Positions 7,375 to 14,656 of a DNA stretch of 23,829 bases are shown piece after piece. The DNA lies in NCBI GenBank assembly GCA_048394785.1, contig DBFJGL010000077.1, positions 1-23,829 of the forward strand, read 5' to 3'. The notes beneath the pieces were generated by a model. The model was not told where the DNA came from. It searched no databases and worked only from the letters and a program-made list of their open reading frames with translations. The DNA is from DBFJGL01 sp048394785. Its GTDB lineage: Bacteria > Bacillota > Clostridia > Christensenellales > CAG-917. The translations under genes were made by a program, and so were the position numbers. How positions within the stretch are numbered: the stretch's first letter is position 1; the number at the start of each line of letters is the position of its first letter.

Positions 7375-7983
7375 ATGTTTATTACGTTCGAGGGCTGCGA
7401 GGGCGTGGGAAAATCCACTCAGCTCAAAATGATAAAAGATTACGCCGAACAGACGGGGCAACGCATAGTATTCGTGCGCGAACCCGGCGGTACGGAAATT
7501 TCCGAGCAGATAAGAAAAATCATTCTTTCCACGGCAAACACGGCAATGACTCCCGTGTGCGAAGCTCTGCTTTACGCCGCGGCGCGCGCTCAGCTCGTAA
7601 ACGAAGTCATACGCCCCGCTCTCGACAAGGGACTGACCGTTATCTGCGACAGATATATAGACAGCTCCGTTGCGTATCAGGGATACGCGAGAGGACTCGG
7701 AGCCAAGCTCGTAAAAGACATCAACGCTCCCGCCGTCGGAAACTGTATGCCCGACTATACGGTGTTCATAAATCTGCACCCCTCACAATCGTTCAGAACC
7801 ATCAAGCTCGACGACCGTTTCGAGCACGAAACGGCACTGTTTCACGAAAAGGTCTACGAGGGGTTTATTGCGGAAGCGCAGGCTTCACCCGAACGTTTTA
7901 TAATGATAAAACCCGATTTGGACAGAAATAAAACGGGAAAAGCCATCATAAACGCTCTTAAAGAAAGAGGTGCTTTGAAGTGA
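7375..7983 (+). CDS. tmk: Thymidylate kinase (dTMP kinase)
   Basis: 202-residue kinase that phosphorylates dTMP to dTDP with ATP, an essential step for DNA precursors. Seen: P-loop GCEGVGKST (7-15), the dTMP-binding REPGGT (35-40), the DRYIDSSVAYQG motif (92-103), and a short LID containing R141 and DDRFE. Length matches bacterial Tmk. The ATG at 7375 is chosen over the in-frame ATG at 7342, because AAAGAGG (7363-7369) sits just upstream and the protein family begins with MFITFEG. The stop overlaps the next start as GTGA (7980-7983), so holB translation is likely coupled. First gene of tmk-holB-ricT, a conserved Firmicute order, here without the yaaQ and yaaR genes found between tmk and holB in Bacillus. 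Confidence 0.97.
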   Translation: MFITFEGCEGVGKSTQLKMIKDYAEQTGQRIVFVREPGGTEISEQIRKIILSTANTAMTPVCEALLYAAARAQLVNEVIRPALDKGLTVICDRYIDSSVAYQGYARGLGAKLVKDINAPAVGNCMPDYTVFINLHPSQSFRTIKLDDRFEHETALFHEKVYEGFIAEAQASPERFIMIKPDLDRNKTGKAIINALKERGALK

Positions 7984-8966
7984 GCGAAACGTCCTTTGAC
8001 ACGCTTTTGAGGGCGTCCGCAGCTTACGGTAAAATATGCGCGGACCACTCGCACGGGCTGAACCACGCCTACGCCGTCATATCCCCCGACGACGACGCCG
8101 TGACGGCGTTATTCCGTCTTATCGCAAAAAAAACTTTTTGCATGAAGGACGACGCGTGCGGAGAGTGTCAGGAGTGCCGTAAAATCGAAAACGGCAACCA
8201 CCCCGACGTCTTTTACGTCAATCGCGAAAGAGTCAAAATCAAAGTCGCGGACGTCAAGGAAATGCTGTCGTCGGCAAACATAAAAGCGTTGAGCGGAAAA
8301 AAACTTTATTTTGTCGAGCGCGCCGACCTTATGGGCGCGGACGCGCAGAACAAACTGCTGAAAACTCTCGAAGAACCGCCCGCAGGAGTGCATTTCTTCC
8401 TCGGCGCGGCAAACGAAACGGGATTGTTGGACACTGTCCGCTCGCGCTGTCGGGAAATTTTCATAGACAGATTTGCGGCAACGGATATATTCGACGCCCT
8501 GCTGTCGGACGGAGTGCAGAAAGACAAAGCCGAAGTTGCGGCGGCTTGCTGCGAAGGGTTGCTCGGAAAAGCAAAAAAAATCGCCGCGTCCGAAGAGTAT
8601 GCCGACACATACGCGCTTGCGCTGAACGTGTTGGAAAATATGAACAAGAGCGCGGACGTCATTAAATTCTCGGCTATGTTGCAGGCGCAAAAGGATGCAA
8701 ACGACTTTCTGAACGTGTTGTCCGTGCTTCTGCGTGACGTAATGACGGTGCACTCTAACCCCGAGCTCATAACGTCCGCCCACTTAAAAGACCGCATAAG
8801 CGCGCTTACCGAAAGATATTCGCAACGCGCAGCTGCCGAAATATTGCAGATAATAAACAAGGAGCGCGTCAAACTGTCGCTGAACGTAAACAGGCTTGCG
8901 ACGACTGACGATTTGCTCTTTTCCGTATTGGAGGTAAGATATAAATGGCGACAATCGTCGGAATAA
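7980..8966 (+). CDS. holB: DNA polymerase III delta-prime subunit (clamp-loader AAA+ protein)
   Basis: 328-residue clamp-loader subunit that helps load the beta sliding clamp in the replisome. Seen: a zinc-module cysteine set (C54, C60, C63, C66), GKKLYFVERADLM as the Walker B region, QNKLLKTLEEPP (123-134), and the RSRC sensor and arginine-finger motif (154-157), followed by AAA+ lid and collar helices. The Walker A loop is absent: the region reads HAYAVISPDDDAV with no GKT/S. That is the normal state of delta-prime, which does not bind ATP, and separates it from gamma/tau (DnaX). The start is a GTG overlapping the tmk stop. The 3' end overlaps ricT by 22 bases, so all three genes are translated from one tight mRNA. 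Confidence 0.92.
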   Translation: MSETSFDTLLRASAAYGKICADHSHGLNHAYAVISPDDDAVTALFRLIAKKTFCMKDDACGECQECRKIENGNHPDVFYVNRERVKIKVADVKEMLSSANIKALSGKKLYFVERADLMGADAQNKLLKTLEEPPAGVHFFLGAANETGLLDTVRSRCREIFIDRFAATDIFDALLSDGVQKDKAEVAAACCEGLLGKAKKIAASEEYADTYALALNVLENMNKSADVIKFSAMLQAQKDANDFLNVLSVLLRDVMTVHSNPELITSAHLKDRISALTERYSQRAAAEILQIINKERVKLSLNVNRLATTDDLLFSVLEVRYKWRQSSE

Positions 8967-9802
8967 AATTTGCAAACACGAATAAGGTATATTATTTCGC
9001 ACCGGGCGAAATCGCTTTTAACGAAGGCGACGGCGCAATCGTAGAAACGGCGAGAGGGCTGGAATACGGCTCCGTTATGATCGCCAACAAAGACGTCCCC
9101 GACAGCGAAATAGTGCAGCCCTTAAAACCCGTTGTCCGCAAGGCGACGGAGGAGGACTTGAAGCGCGTCGAACGCAATCTCGCCGACCGCGAACCGGCAC
9201 TTAAAACCATACGCGAAAAAGTCGCCGAGCTCGGTCTTAATATGAAACTCGTGGGCGCGGAGTACACATTCGACCGCACAAAGCTGATATTCTACTTCAC
9301 CGCCGAAGGACGCGTCGATTTCAGAGAACTCGTGCGCGCGCTCGCGTCCGTGTTCAAAGTAAGAATAGAGTTAAGGCAGATTTACGAGCGCGACGACACC
9401 AAAATGCGCGGAGCCCTCGCTGCGTGCGGCCGCCCCTGCTGCTGCACCACTCACCTGCCCGACTTTGAAAAAGTGTCCATCAAAATGGCAAAAGTGCAGG
9501 GACTTTCGCTCAATCCTCAGAAGATAAGCGGCGTATGCGGCAGACTGATGTGCTGCCTTAAATACGAAAACGCCTATTACAGCGAGGTGTTCAAGCTGAT
9601 GCCCAAAGTCGGCTCGAAAGTCAAAACTCCCGACGGCGAAGGCGTTGTGGAAAGCAACGACCTCATAAAACAGACGGCTCGGGTAAAAGTACTGCTCAAA
9701 GACGGAAGCTACGACGTAAAAGTATATAAGCTCGAAGAAATGAACATCGGAGAACGTCAGTCCGCGGCAGACATCGACGCAATGCCCGACAGCGAGGAAT
9801 AA
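8945..9802 (+). CDS. ricT: PSP1-domain protein RicT (YaaT)
   Basis: 285-residue PSP1-superfamily protein. In Bacillus, RicT (YaaT) acts with RicA and RicF as a complex carrying [4Fe-4S] clusters that promotes RNase Y-dependent mRNA maturation and influences sporulation, competence and biofilm phosphorelays. Seen: the PSP1 domain (about 60-150, IRE.V.ELGL.MKLVGAEYTFD type), then the two cysteine clusters of the family, C161 with C165-C167, and C198 with C203-C204, which are the likely cluster ligands. The ATG at 8945 has a GAGGT SD at 8931-8935, inside holB. The C-terminal 65 residues form a basic, KOW-like beta segment (VGSKVKTPDGEGVVES) and an acidic tail. Neighbourhood tmk-holB-ricT supports the call. 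Confidence 0.94.
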   Translation: MATIVGIKFANTNKVYYFAPGEIAFNEGDGAIVETARGLEYGSVMIANKDVPDSEIVQPLKPVVRKATEEDLKRVERNLADREPALKTIREKVAELGLNMKLVGAEYTFDRTKLIFYFTAEGRVDFRELVRALASVFKVRIELRQIYERDDTKMRGALAACGRPCCCTTHLPDFEKVSIKMAKVQGLSLNPQKISGVCGRLMCCLKYENAYYSEVFKLMPKVGSKVKTPDGEGVVESNDLIKQTARVKVLLKDGSYDVKVYKLEEMNIGERQSAADIDAMPDSEE

Positions 9803-9874
9803 ATCAGCCTGCGGAATTAGTTGCGAATAATAAAAAACAAATTTCGCCCAAGTTGCGGTTAAGCATTTTTATGC

Positions 9875-9903
9875 TGTACAAATGCGGCGAGTTATGTTAA
9901 AAT
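9875..9903 (+). promoter_or_regulatory. Extended -10 promoter of the ferredoxin gene
   Basis: -35-like TGTACA (9875-9880, a weak match), 17-base spacer ending in TG-T, -10 TAAAAT (9898-9903). Predicted start near 9910, 25 bases before the ATG. I found no convincing terminator between ricT and this promoter, so some read-through into the ferredoxin is possible. Confidence 0.6.
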
Positions 9904-9934
9904 CTAAACACAAAAACAAAAAGGAGATTTGTTT

Positions 9935-10105
9935 ATGGCAAGAGTAATAAGCGATGAGTGCATCAAATGCGGCGCGTGTGCGGACCAATGCCCCGTCAGC
10001 GCAATTTCCGAAGGCGATGATAAATATATCATCAACGCCGACGAGTGCATCGATTGCGGCGCGTGCGAAGGCGATTGCCCCACCGGCGCGATAAGCGAAG
10101 CGTAA
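9935..10105 (+). CDS. 2[4Fe-4S] clostridial-type ferredoxin
   Basis: 56-residue low-potential electron carrier, a near-textbook clostridial ferredoxin. Seen: two CxxCxxCxxxCP motifs, CIKCGACADQCP in the first half and CIDCGACEGDCP in the second, in two pseudo-symmetric halves, giving two [4Fe-4S] clusters. The chain is acidic and ends soon after the second motif. The ATG at 9935 follows AAGGAG (9921-9926). It is followed after 14 bases by a strong terminator, so it is monocistronic. In anaerobes this carrier links pyruvate:ferredoxin oxidoreductase, hydrogenase and similar enzymes. Donation to the flavodiiron protein or rubrerythrin in this window is possible but not shown. Confidence 0.96.
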   Translation: MARVISDECIKCGACADQCPVSAISEGDDKYIINADECIDCGACEGDCPTGAISEA

Positions 10106-10119
10106 GGCACAACTTTCTG

Positions 10120-10144
10120 AAAGGCGTCCCGACGGACGCCTTTT
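10120..10144 (+). terminator. Intrinsic terminator of the ferredoxin gene
   Basis: A perfect 10-bp stem AAAGGCGTCC (10120-10129) / GGACGCCTTT (10134-10143) with loop CGAC runs into a short T tract. Confidence 0.85.
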
Positions 10145-10308
10145 AGTTTATCCCTTTCGTCCGCCTGTTTGCGTCAACCCGTATGCTTCGCTTTCTCTGC
10201 GGCGGCACTTTACGCATCATTATAAGTATTAACCTTAAATCACCTCTGCCGCTTAAAAGCCGTCGGTGTTTCCTCGATTTTCCCGACCGCTCAATTTCGC
10301 AATTCCGT

Positions 10309-10337
10309 TTGATGTTTTTATCCTTAATTGATATAAT
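10309..10337 (+). promoter_or_regulatory. Extended -10 promoter of the chromate-transporter pair, leaderless geometry
   Basis: -35 TTGATG (10309-10314), exactly 17 bases, TG-A, then consensus TATAAT (10332-10337). Six bases (AAAAAT) separate the -10 from the ATG at 10344, so the expected start point coincides with the A of the ATG. No SD precedes that ATG. Confidence 0.78.
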
Positions 10338-10343
10338 AAAAAT

Positions 10344-11051
10344 ATGAAGCAAACCTTTGGACAAAAACTGAAAGACAGCCTTATGCTGTTCGCAATCTTT
10401 TTCAAAATAGGATTGTTTTCTTTCGGAGGCGGCTACGCTATGCTTACCCTCATAGAGAATGAGGTGGTCGACAAACGCGCCTGGCTTACGAGGAGCGAAC
10501 TGCTCGATATGTTCACAATCGCCGAAAGCACCCCCGGCGCAATAGCCGTGAATATAGCCACTTTCATAGGTACCAAACGCCACGGAATTATAGGGGGAAT
10601 ATTTACCACGCTGGGCGTCGTCCTTCCATCTTTTCTCATAATCTTAGGTTTATCGTATATAATCGCACTCGTAAAAGATAATATTTGGGTAAATTACCTT
10701 TTTAAGGGCATTCGCATAGGAGTGCTTGTACTGATAACGAAAGCCGTAATGACGTTCTATAAGGATATGAGAAAAAACATATTCAATTTCCTCATAGCGC
10801 TCACGGCCTTTCTGCTGACTTTGCTCACAAACGTAAGCGTAATATACATCATATTAGGTACGGTGGTCATAAGTTCCGCGGCGGTTGCGCTTGCCTCTTT
10901 CAAACGTAAACGTCTGCATATGACGGGTACTCCGCCCTATTATTCTACGGCATTCAGAGCGGCGCACCCCGAAAAGTTTGCAGACGAATACGTCCGCAAC
11001 CCGCGCCCCGTACGCATCTCGGATAAGGATATAGCAGGAGGTGAACTGTGA
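10344..11051 (+). CDS. chrA: Short-chain chromate-transporter family protein, first subunit
   Basis: 235-residue half-size CHR-family membrane protein. Full-length ChrA proteins export chromate; paired short-chain members probably work as heterodimers, and for most of them the true substrate is unproven. Seen: the signature FFKIGLFSFGGGYAM (19-33), the ESTPGAIAVNIATFIG motif (61-76), and about five to six hydrophobic helices up to residue 185. A roughly 50-residue basic, non-hydrophobic C-terminal tail (186-235) is absent from the partner. The ATG at 10344 lacks an SD and lies at the predicted +1 of the mRNA. The stop overlaps the partner's GTG start as GTGA (11048-11051), and GGAGGT inside this gene serves the partner. 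The symbol is by family only. Confidence 0.9.
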   Translation: MKQTFGQKLKDSLMLFAIFFKIGLFSFGGGYAMLTLIENEVVDKRAWLTRSELLDMFTIAESTPGAIAVNIATFIGTKRHGIIGGIFTTLGVVLPSFLIILGLSYIIALVKDNIWVNYLFKGIRIGVLVLITKAVMTFYKDMRKNIFNFLIALTAFLLTLLTNVSVIYIILGTVVISSAAVALASFKRKRLHMTGTPPYYSTAFRAAHPEKFADEYVRNPRPVRISDKDIAGGEL

Positions 11052-11632
11052 GCATTTACCTCGACTTGCTGTGGACGTTTTTCAAAATCGGTCTTTTTAC
11101 GATTGGCGGCGGACAGGCTATGATACCGCTCATTATGCGCGACGTCGTCGCCAAAGGCTGGCTCAGCGAAGAACAGCTCATCGATTTCATCGCCATTTCC
11201 GAAAGTACGCCCGGTCCGTTTGCAATCAATATCGCCACCTACGCAGGCGTGGAAACGGCAGGCGTCGTCGGCGCGATTTGCTCAACGCTCGGAGTGGTTC
11301 TGCCCTCGCTGATAATCATAATGCTCATCGTAAAACTGTTCTCGGCGTTTATGAAAAAGCCTGCCGTCGCAGAAATTTTCGTGGGAGTACGTTCTGCCGT
11401 CACGGGACTGCTGCTTGCAGTATTCATAAATCTGTTCCTGACAATGATTTTCGGAATGAGCTCGGTTTGGGCACCTGCAAAAACCGCTCCCGACTATATC
11501 GGCGCGGGACTATTTATCGCTCTGTTGGCATTTTCGTTTATCAAAATCAAAGGCAAAAAAATGCAGCCTATCGTTATTGTCGTTGCCGCCGCCGTATCAG
11601 GCATACTGTGTTACGGATTTATTCCCGTATAA
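11048..11632 (+). CDS. chrA: Short-chain chromate-transporter family protein, second subunit
   Basis: 194-residue half-size CHR-family membrane protein, homologous to the gene just upstream. Seen: FFKIGLFTIGGGQAM (11-25), SESTPGPFAINIATYAG (51-67), then helices at roughly 71-100, 115-138, 150-167 and 173-192. It lacks the long cytoplasmic tail of its partner and ends in the membrane. The start is a GTG with a strong GGAGGT SD at 11037-11042, overlapping the upstream stop by four bases, which should keep the two subunits in fixed ratio. Likely role: one half of an inner-membrane anion transporter; chromate is the family substrate, while the natural one may be a different oxyanion. No terminator is obvious after it; the next promoter begins at 11768. 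Confidence 0.9.
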   Translation: MSIYLDLLWTFFKIGLFTIGGGQAMIPLIMRDVVAKGWLSEEQLIDFIAISESTPGPFAINIATYAGVETAGVVGAICSTLGVVLPSLIIIMLIVKLFSAFMKKPAVAEIFVGVRSAVTGLLLAVFINLFLTMIFGMSSVWAPAKTAPDYIGAGLFIALLAFSFIKIKGKKMQPIVIVVAAAVSGILCYGFIPV

Positions 11633-11767
11633 CGCCCGTCCGCATCGCCTTCCGTATATCGCTCATAAAACACCTCGCGCACACCGCAGAATTTATACTG
11701 TTTTGCGTATTTCTGCCGCTTGCCTGCCTTATTTCATTAAAAACTATCGCACTTTAATGTGTAAATC

Positions 11768-11795
11768 TTGCAATATCCGATAATTAGAATATAAT
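11768..11795 (+). promoter_or_regulatory. Sigma-A promoter of the glutamine synthetase III gene
   Basis: -35 TTGCAA (11768-11773), 16-base spacer, consensus -10 TATAAT (11790-11795). Predicted start near 11802, leaving a 76-base leader, three or more times longer than most plus-strand leaders in this window. Confidence 0.7.
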
Positions 11796-11801
11796 ATGTA
11801 A

Positions 11802-11877
11802 ATATCTTTGCGCGCGACAGCGCGCACGACGCGCCGCATCGCGGACTTTCGGTCCATAGGGCGGAAAAGGAGTTATT
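11802..11877 (+). promoter_or_regulatory. Structured 5' leader of the glutamine synthetase III mRNA
   Basis: Two helices are visible. Hairpin 1: GCGCGC (11810-11815) pairs with GCGCGC (11820-11825) around GACA. Hairpin 2: an outer CGCC (11832-11835)/GGCG (11860-11863) and an inner GGAC (11843-11846)/GTCC (11852-11855) are separated by an asymmetric internal loop of 7 and 4 bases. The SD AAAAGGAG (11865-11872) begins two bases after hairpin 2, so folding could affect ribosome access. It does not match the cyanobacterial glutamine riboswitches I know. Regulatory function is inference. Confidence 0.45.
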
Positions 11878-13959
11878 ATGGTAATGTCGGAGCTTTTCGG
11901 GAGTATGGTTTTTGACGACAGACGTATGCGCGAACGCCTGCCCGAAGACACTTACAACGAACTTAAACGCTGTTGCAAAGAGGACAAGCCTCTGTCCCCC
12001 GACACCGCCGACGTCATTGCCAACGCAATGAAAGATTGGGCTGTCGAAAAAGGCGTAACTCACTTTACGCATTGGTTCCAGCCTATGACGGGCATAACCG
12101 CGGAAAAGCACGACAGCTTTATAAACCCTGCGCCCGACGGCGGAGTCATTATGGAATTCAGCGGCAAAGAGCTGATTAAAGGCGAGCCCGACGCGAGTTC
12201 TTTCCCCTCCGGAGGTTTGCGCGCCACTTTCGAGGCGAGAGGATATACCGCCTGGGACCCGACTTCGAATGCGTTCATAAAAGACGGCATTTTGTGCATT
12301 CCCACCGCCTTTTGCAGCTACAACGGGCACGCGCTGGATAAAAAAACCCCCCTGCTGCGCAGTATGGAGGCGATAAACAACGCGAGCAAACGCTTGCTCG
12401 GCATTCTCGGCAGAGAAATCAGCCGCGTCAACGTAACCGTAGGTCCCGAACAGGAGTATTTCCTGATAGATACCGAAGTCTTTGAAAAACGCAAGGATTT
12501 GCAATACACGGGCAGAACACTGTTCGGAGCGTTGCCTCCCAAAGGGCAGGAACTCGACGACCATTATTACGGAGCGATAAAGCCCCGTATCGTCGCGTAT
12601 ATGAAAGAACTTGACGAGGAACTGTGGAAACTCGGTATTCTCGCAAAAACGAAACACAACGAAGCCGCGCCCGCTCAGCACGAACTTGCGGCGATATACA
12701 CGACGGTAAACGTCGCGTCCGACCAGAACCAGCTGACTATGGAAATGATGAAAAAGGTAGCGGCAAAACACGGTATGACCTGCCTTTTGCACGAGAAACC
12801 TTTTGCGGGAGTGAACGGAAGCGGCAAACACAACAATTGGTCGCTGTCCACCGACGCGGGCGACAATTTGTTCGACCCCGGCAAGAGTCCCGAAGACAAC
12901 GCGCATTTCCTGCTTGTGCTCGCGGCGGTAATAGCGGCTGTCGACAAGCATCAGGATTTGCTGCGCATAAGCGTGGCAAGCGCGGGCAACGACCACCGCT
13001 TGGGCGCAAACGAAGCCCCTCCCGCAATCGTGTCCATATACCTCGGCGAGGAGCTTACGGGCATAATGCAGGCGGTTGCGGACGGAAGAAAATATTCCAA
13101 GCGCGCAGGGTGCGAAGTTGAGATAGGCGTTCACGTTCTGCCCAAGCTTGCTATGGACAGCGTTGACAGAAACCGCACTTCACCGTTCGCTTTTACAGGC
13201 AACAAGTTCGAGTTCCGTATGCCGGGCTCGGCAATATCGGTTGCCGGCATCAATATGGTACTCAACACAATTCTTGCCGACGAGTTCGAACTCATTGCCG
13301 ACGAACTTGAAAATTCCGCCGATATAAACAGCGGCATAGAAGATGTAATCCGCCGCGTAATGAAAGAGCACGGGCGCATAATTTTCAACGGCGACAACTA
13401 TTCCGCAGAATGGGTGCGCGAGGCAAAATCCAGAGGGCTGCTAAACCTCCCCTCCGCAATCGATTGCCTGCCGCTTTACACCGACGTCAAAAACGTGGAG
13501 CTGTTCGAGCGCAGACGCGTGCTCAGCCGCACGGAGTTGGTTTCGCGCCGCGACATACTCATAGAAAACTATTGCAAGCTGATAAACATAGAAGCGTCGA
13601 CTATGGTATATCTCGCAGGCAAACACATTCTGCCCTGCGTGTCCGACTTCAAGCGCGACCTTGCACAGACGGTTATTGCTTCCAACGCAGTGGGAATTGC
13701 GTCCTCGGTGGAAAAAGAACTTGCCGAAAAACTCGATAAGGCAATTGCCAAAGTGGACAAAAAACTCAAAACCCTGCAAGTTTGCCTCAATAAAGTCAAA
13801 GGAATGGGCTTCGGTACAGAGGCAGGGAAATATTACCGTTATTCCGTCGTAAAAGCAATGGATGAATTGAGAATGGCGGCGGACGAAGCGGAGGTGCTCA
13901 CTGCGAAAAAATATTGGCCCTTCCCAACCTACGGAGATTTGCTGTTCAGCATACATTGA
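11878..13959 (+). CDS. glnN: Glutamine synthetase type III
   Basis: 693-residue GSIII enzyme (glutamate + NH3 + ATP to glutamine), the large form found in Bacteroidetes, some Firmicutes and cyanobacteria; it forms double hexamer rings. Seen: the GSIII N-terminal region with THFTHWFQPMTG (61-72), metal and nucleotide motifs GPEQEYF (189-195), TKHNEAAPAQHELA (258-271), HEKPFAGVNGSGKHNNWS (305-322) and GNDHRLGANEAPPAI (370-384), and the long helical C-terminal extension specific to GSIII (about 580-693). The first ATG (11878) has the better SD spacing (5 bases from AAAAGGAG) than the ATG two codons later. The gene is monocistronic, with a structured leader and a terminator about 120 bases after the stop. 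No PII or amtB gene is adjacent. Confidence 0.97.
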   Translation: MVMSELFGSMVFDDRRMRERLPEDTYNELKRCCKEDKPLSPDTADVIANAMKDWAVEKGVTHFTHWFQPMTGITAEKHDSFINPAPDGGVIMEFSGKELIKGEPDASSFPSGGLRATFEARGYTAWDPTSNAFIKDGILCIPTAFCSYNGHALDKKTPLLRSMEAINNASKRLLGILGREISRVNVTVGPEQEYFLIDTEVFEKRKDLQYTGRTLFGALPPKGQELDDHYYGAIKPRIVAYMKELDEELWKLGILAKTKHNEAAPAQHELAAIYTTVNVASDQNQLTMEMMKKVAAKHGMTCLLHEKPFAGVNGSGKHNNWSLSTDAGDNLFDPGKSPEDNAHFLLVLAAVIAAVDKHQDLLRISVASAGNDHRLGANEAPPAIVSIYLGEELTGIMQAVADGRKYSKRAGCEVEIGVHVLPKLAMDSVDRNRTSPFAFTGNKFEFRMPGSAISVAGINMVLNTILADEFELIADELENSADINSGIEDVIRRVMKEHGRIIFNGDNYSAEWVREAKSRGLLNLPSAIDCLPLYTDVKNVELFERRRVLSRTELVSRRDILIENYCKLINIEASTMVYLAGKHILPCVSDFKRDLAQTVIASNAVGIASSVEKELAEKLDKAIAKVDKKLKTLQVCLNKVKGMGFGTEAGKYYRYSVVKAMDELRMAADEAEVLTAKKYWPFPTYGDLLFSIH

Positions 13960-14078
13960 CGGGCTCCGCCGCGGGGCTGTTCTCGGATATTATCTTAAAT
14001 CGGAGCGGCTGTCCACTGTCGCGCCGGCAGTTTACCGCAGTAAAAACCGTTAATAACTTTTATATGAGGACTTAAAAG

Positions 14079-14106
14079 AAAACTGCCGCCCGAGGGCGGC
14101 AGTTTT
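14079..14106. terminator. Bidirectional terminator between glnN and hsp20
   Basis: A perfect 12-bp repeat AAAACTGCCGCC (14079-14090) / GGCGGCAGTTTT (14095-14106) has loop CGAG. A-rich and T-rich ends on either side let it stop both convergent genes: glnN (+) ends 120 bases upstream and hsp20 (-) ends 47 bases to the right. Confidence 0.9.
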
Positions 14107-14152
14107 CAGTTGAAAGAGAGAAATTATGTCATTTGGACCGAATGTCCGAGTC

Positions 14153-14578
14153 TTATTCTATTGAAATGGTTCTTTTTTGCGGCTTCTCGGGCTCCTGCTT
14201 GGGCAGAGTCACTTCAAGAACTCCGTTGCAATAACGCGCCTTTACGCTGTCTTCCTTTATATCGCCGATGTAATAGCTTCTCTGGCAGGATACGCTGCGT
14301 TCCTTTCTCAGATAACGCTGTTTATCGTCGCTTTCCTTTTTGTCTTTCTTCTGCGCCGAGATTGTGAGATAACCGCTTTCGATGGAAAGACTGATGTCCT
14401 CCTTTTCGAATCCGGGCATTTCCACCTCGAGTTCGTAACCGCTTTCGCTTTCTTTTATATCCGTCTTCATACTGTCGAATTTCTCATCGTAGAAAAGAGG
14501 TTTCAAGAAGCTGTCGAACGCATCCGAAAAGATGTCCATTGGGTTGCTGCCGTTTGTCTTAGACAGATAGTTTTTCAT
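14153..14578 (-). CDS. Hsp20 / alpha-crystallin small heat-shock protein
   Basis: 141-residue ATP-independent holdase that binds unfolding proteins in the cytoplasm, usually as large oligomers. Seen: a short N-terminal region with FDSFLKPLF; the alpha-crystallin beta-sandwich (about 36-127), containing YELEVEMPGFEKEDISLSI and ending in NGVLEVTLPK (118-127); and a C-terminal IxI-type anchor (ISI, 138-140). The ATG at 14578 is chosen because AAGGAGC sits just upstream; the longer ORF start at 14635 would read through the CIRCE operator. Single-gene unit with a sigma-A promoter overlapped at the start point by CIRCE, so HrcA repression relieved by heat is expected. Confidence 0.96.
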   Translation of the reverse strand: MKNYLSKTNGSNPMDIFSDAFDSFLKPLFYDEKFDSMKTDIKESESGYELEVEMPGFEKEDISLSIESGYLTISAQKKDKKESDDKQRYLRKERSVSCQRSYYIGDIKEDSVKARYCNGVLEVTLPKQEPEKPQKRTISIE

Positions 14579-14628
14579 TTTGAAGCTCCTTAAGTTTATT
14601 GTCGGTTGGCAATCGTGCTTGCTGTTTG

Positions 14629-14655
14629 TTAGCACTCTATCTTGCCGACTGCTAA
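14629..14655 (-). promoter_or_regulatory. CIRCE element (HrcA operator) of hsp20
   Basis: Consensus TTAGCACTC-N9-GAGTGCTAA. The window shows TTAGCACTC (14629-14637), nine bases, then GACTGCTAA (14647-14655): one half perfect, the other with one mismatch, and the exact N9 spacer. It covers the predicted hsp20 start point (about 14650), the usual position for HrcA repression. In the mRNA the same repeat would form a 5' hairpin. Confidence 0.92.
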
Positions 14656-14656
14656 T

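Noticed and set aside
7980..8966. holB as an active ATPase or DnaX gamma/tau
   Set aside because: There is no Walker A lysine, and the size and gene order fit delta-prime, which normally lacks ATP binding.
9803..9874. Terminator after ricT
   Set aside because: GCGAA/TTCGC at 9823-9847 is only a 5-bp stem with a large loop and no T tract.
11737..13134. 465-codon minus-strand open frame opposite glnN
   Set aside because: Antisense to conserved GSIII motifs and lacking an SD or a recognisable product.
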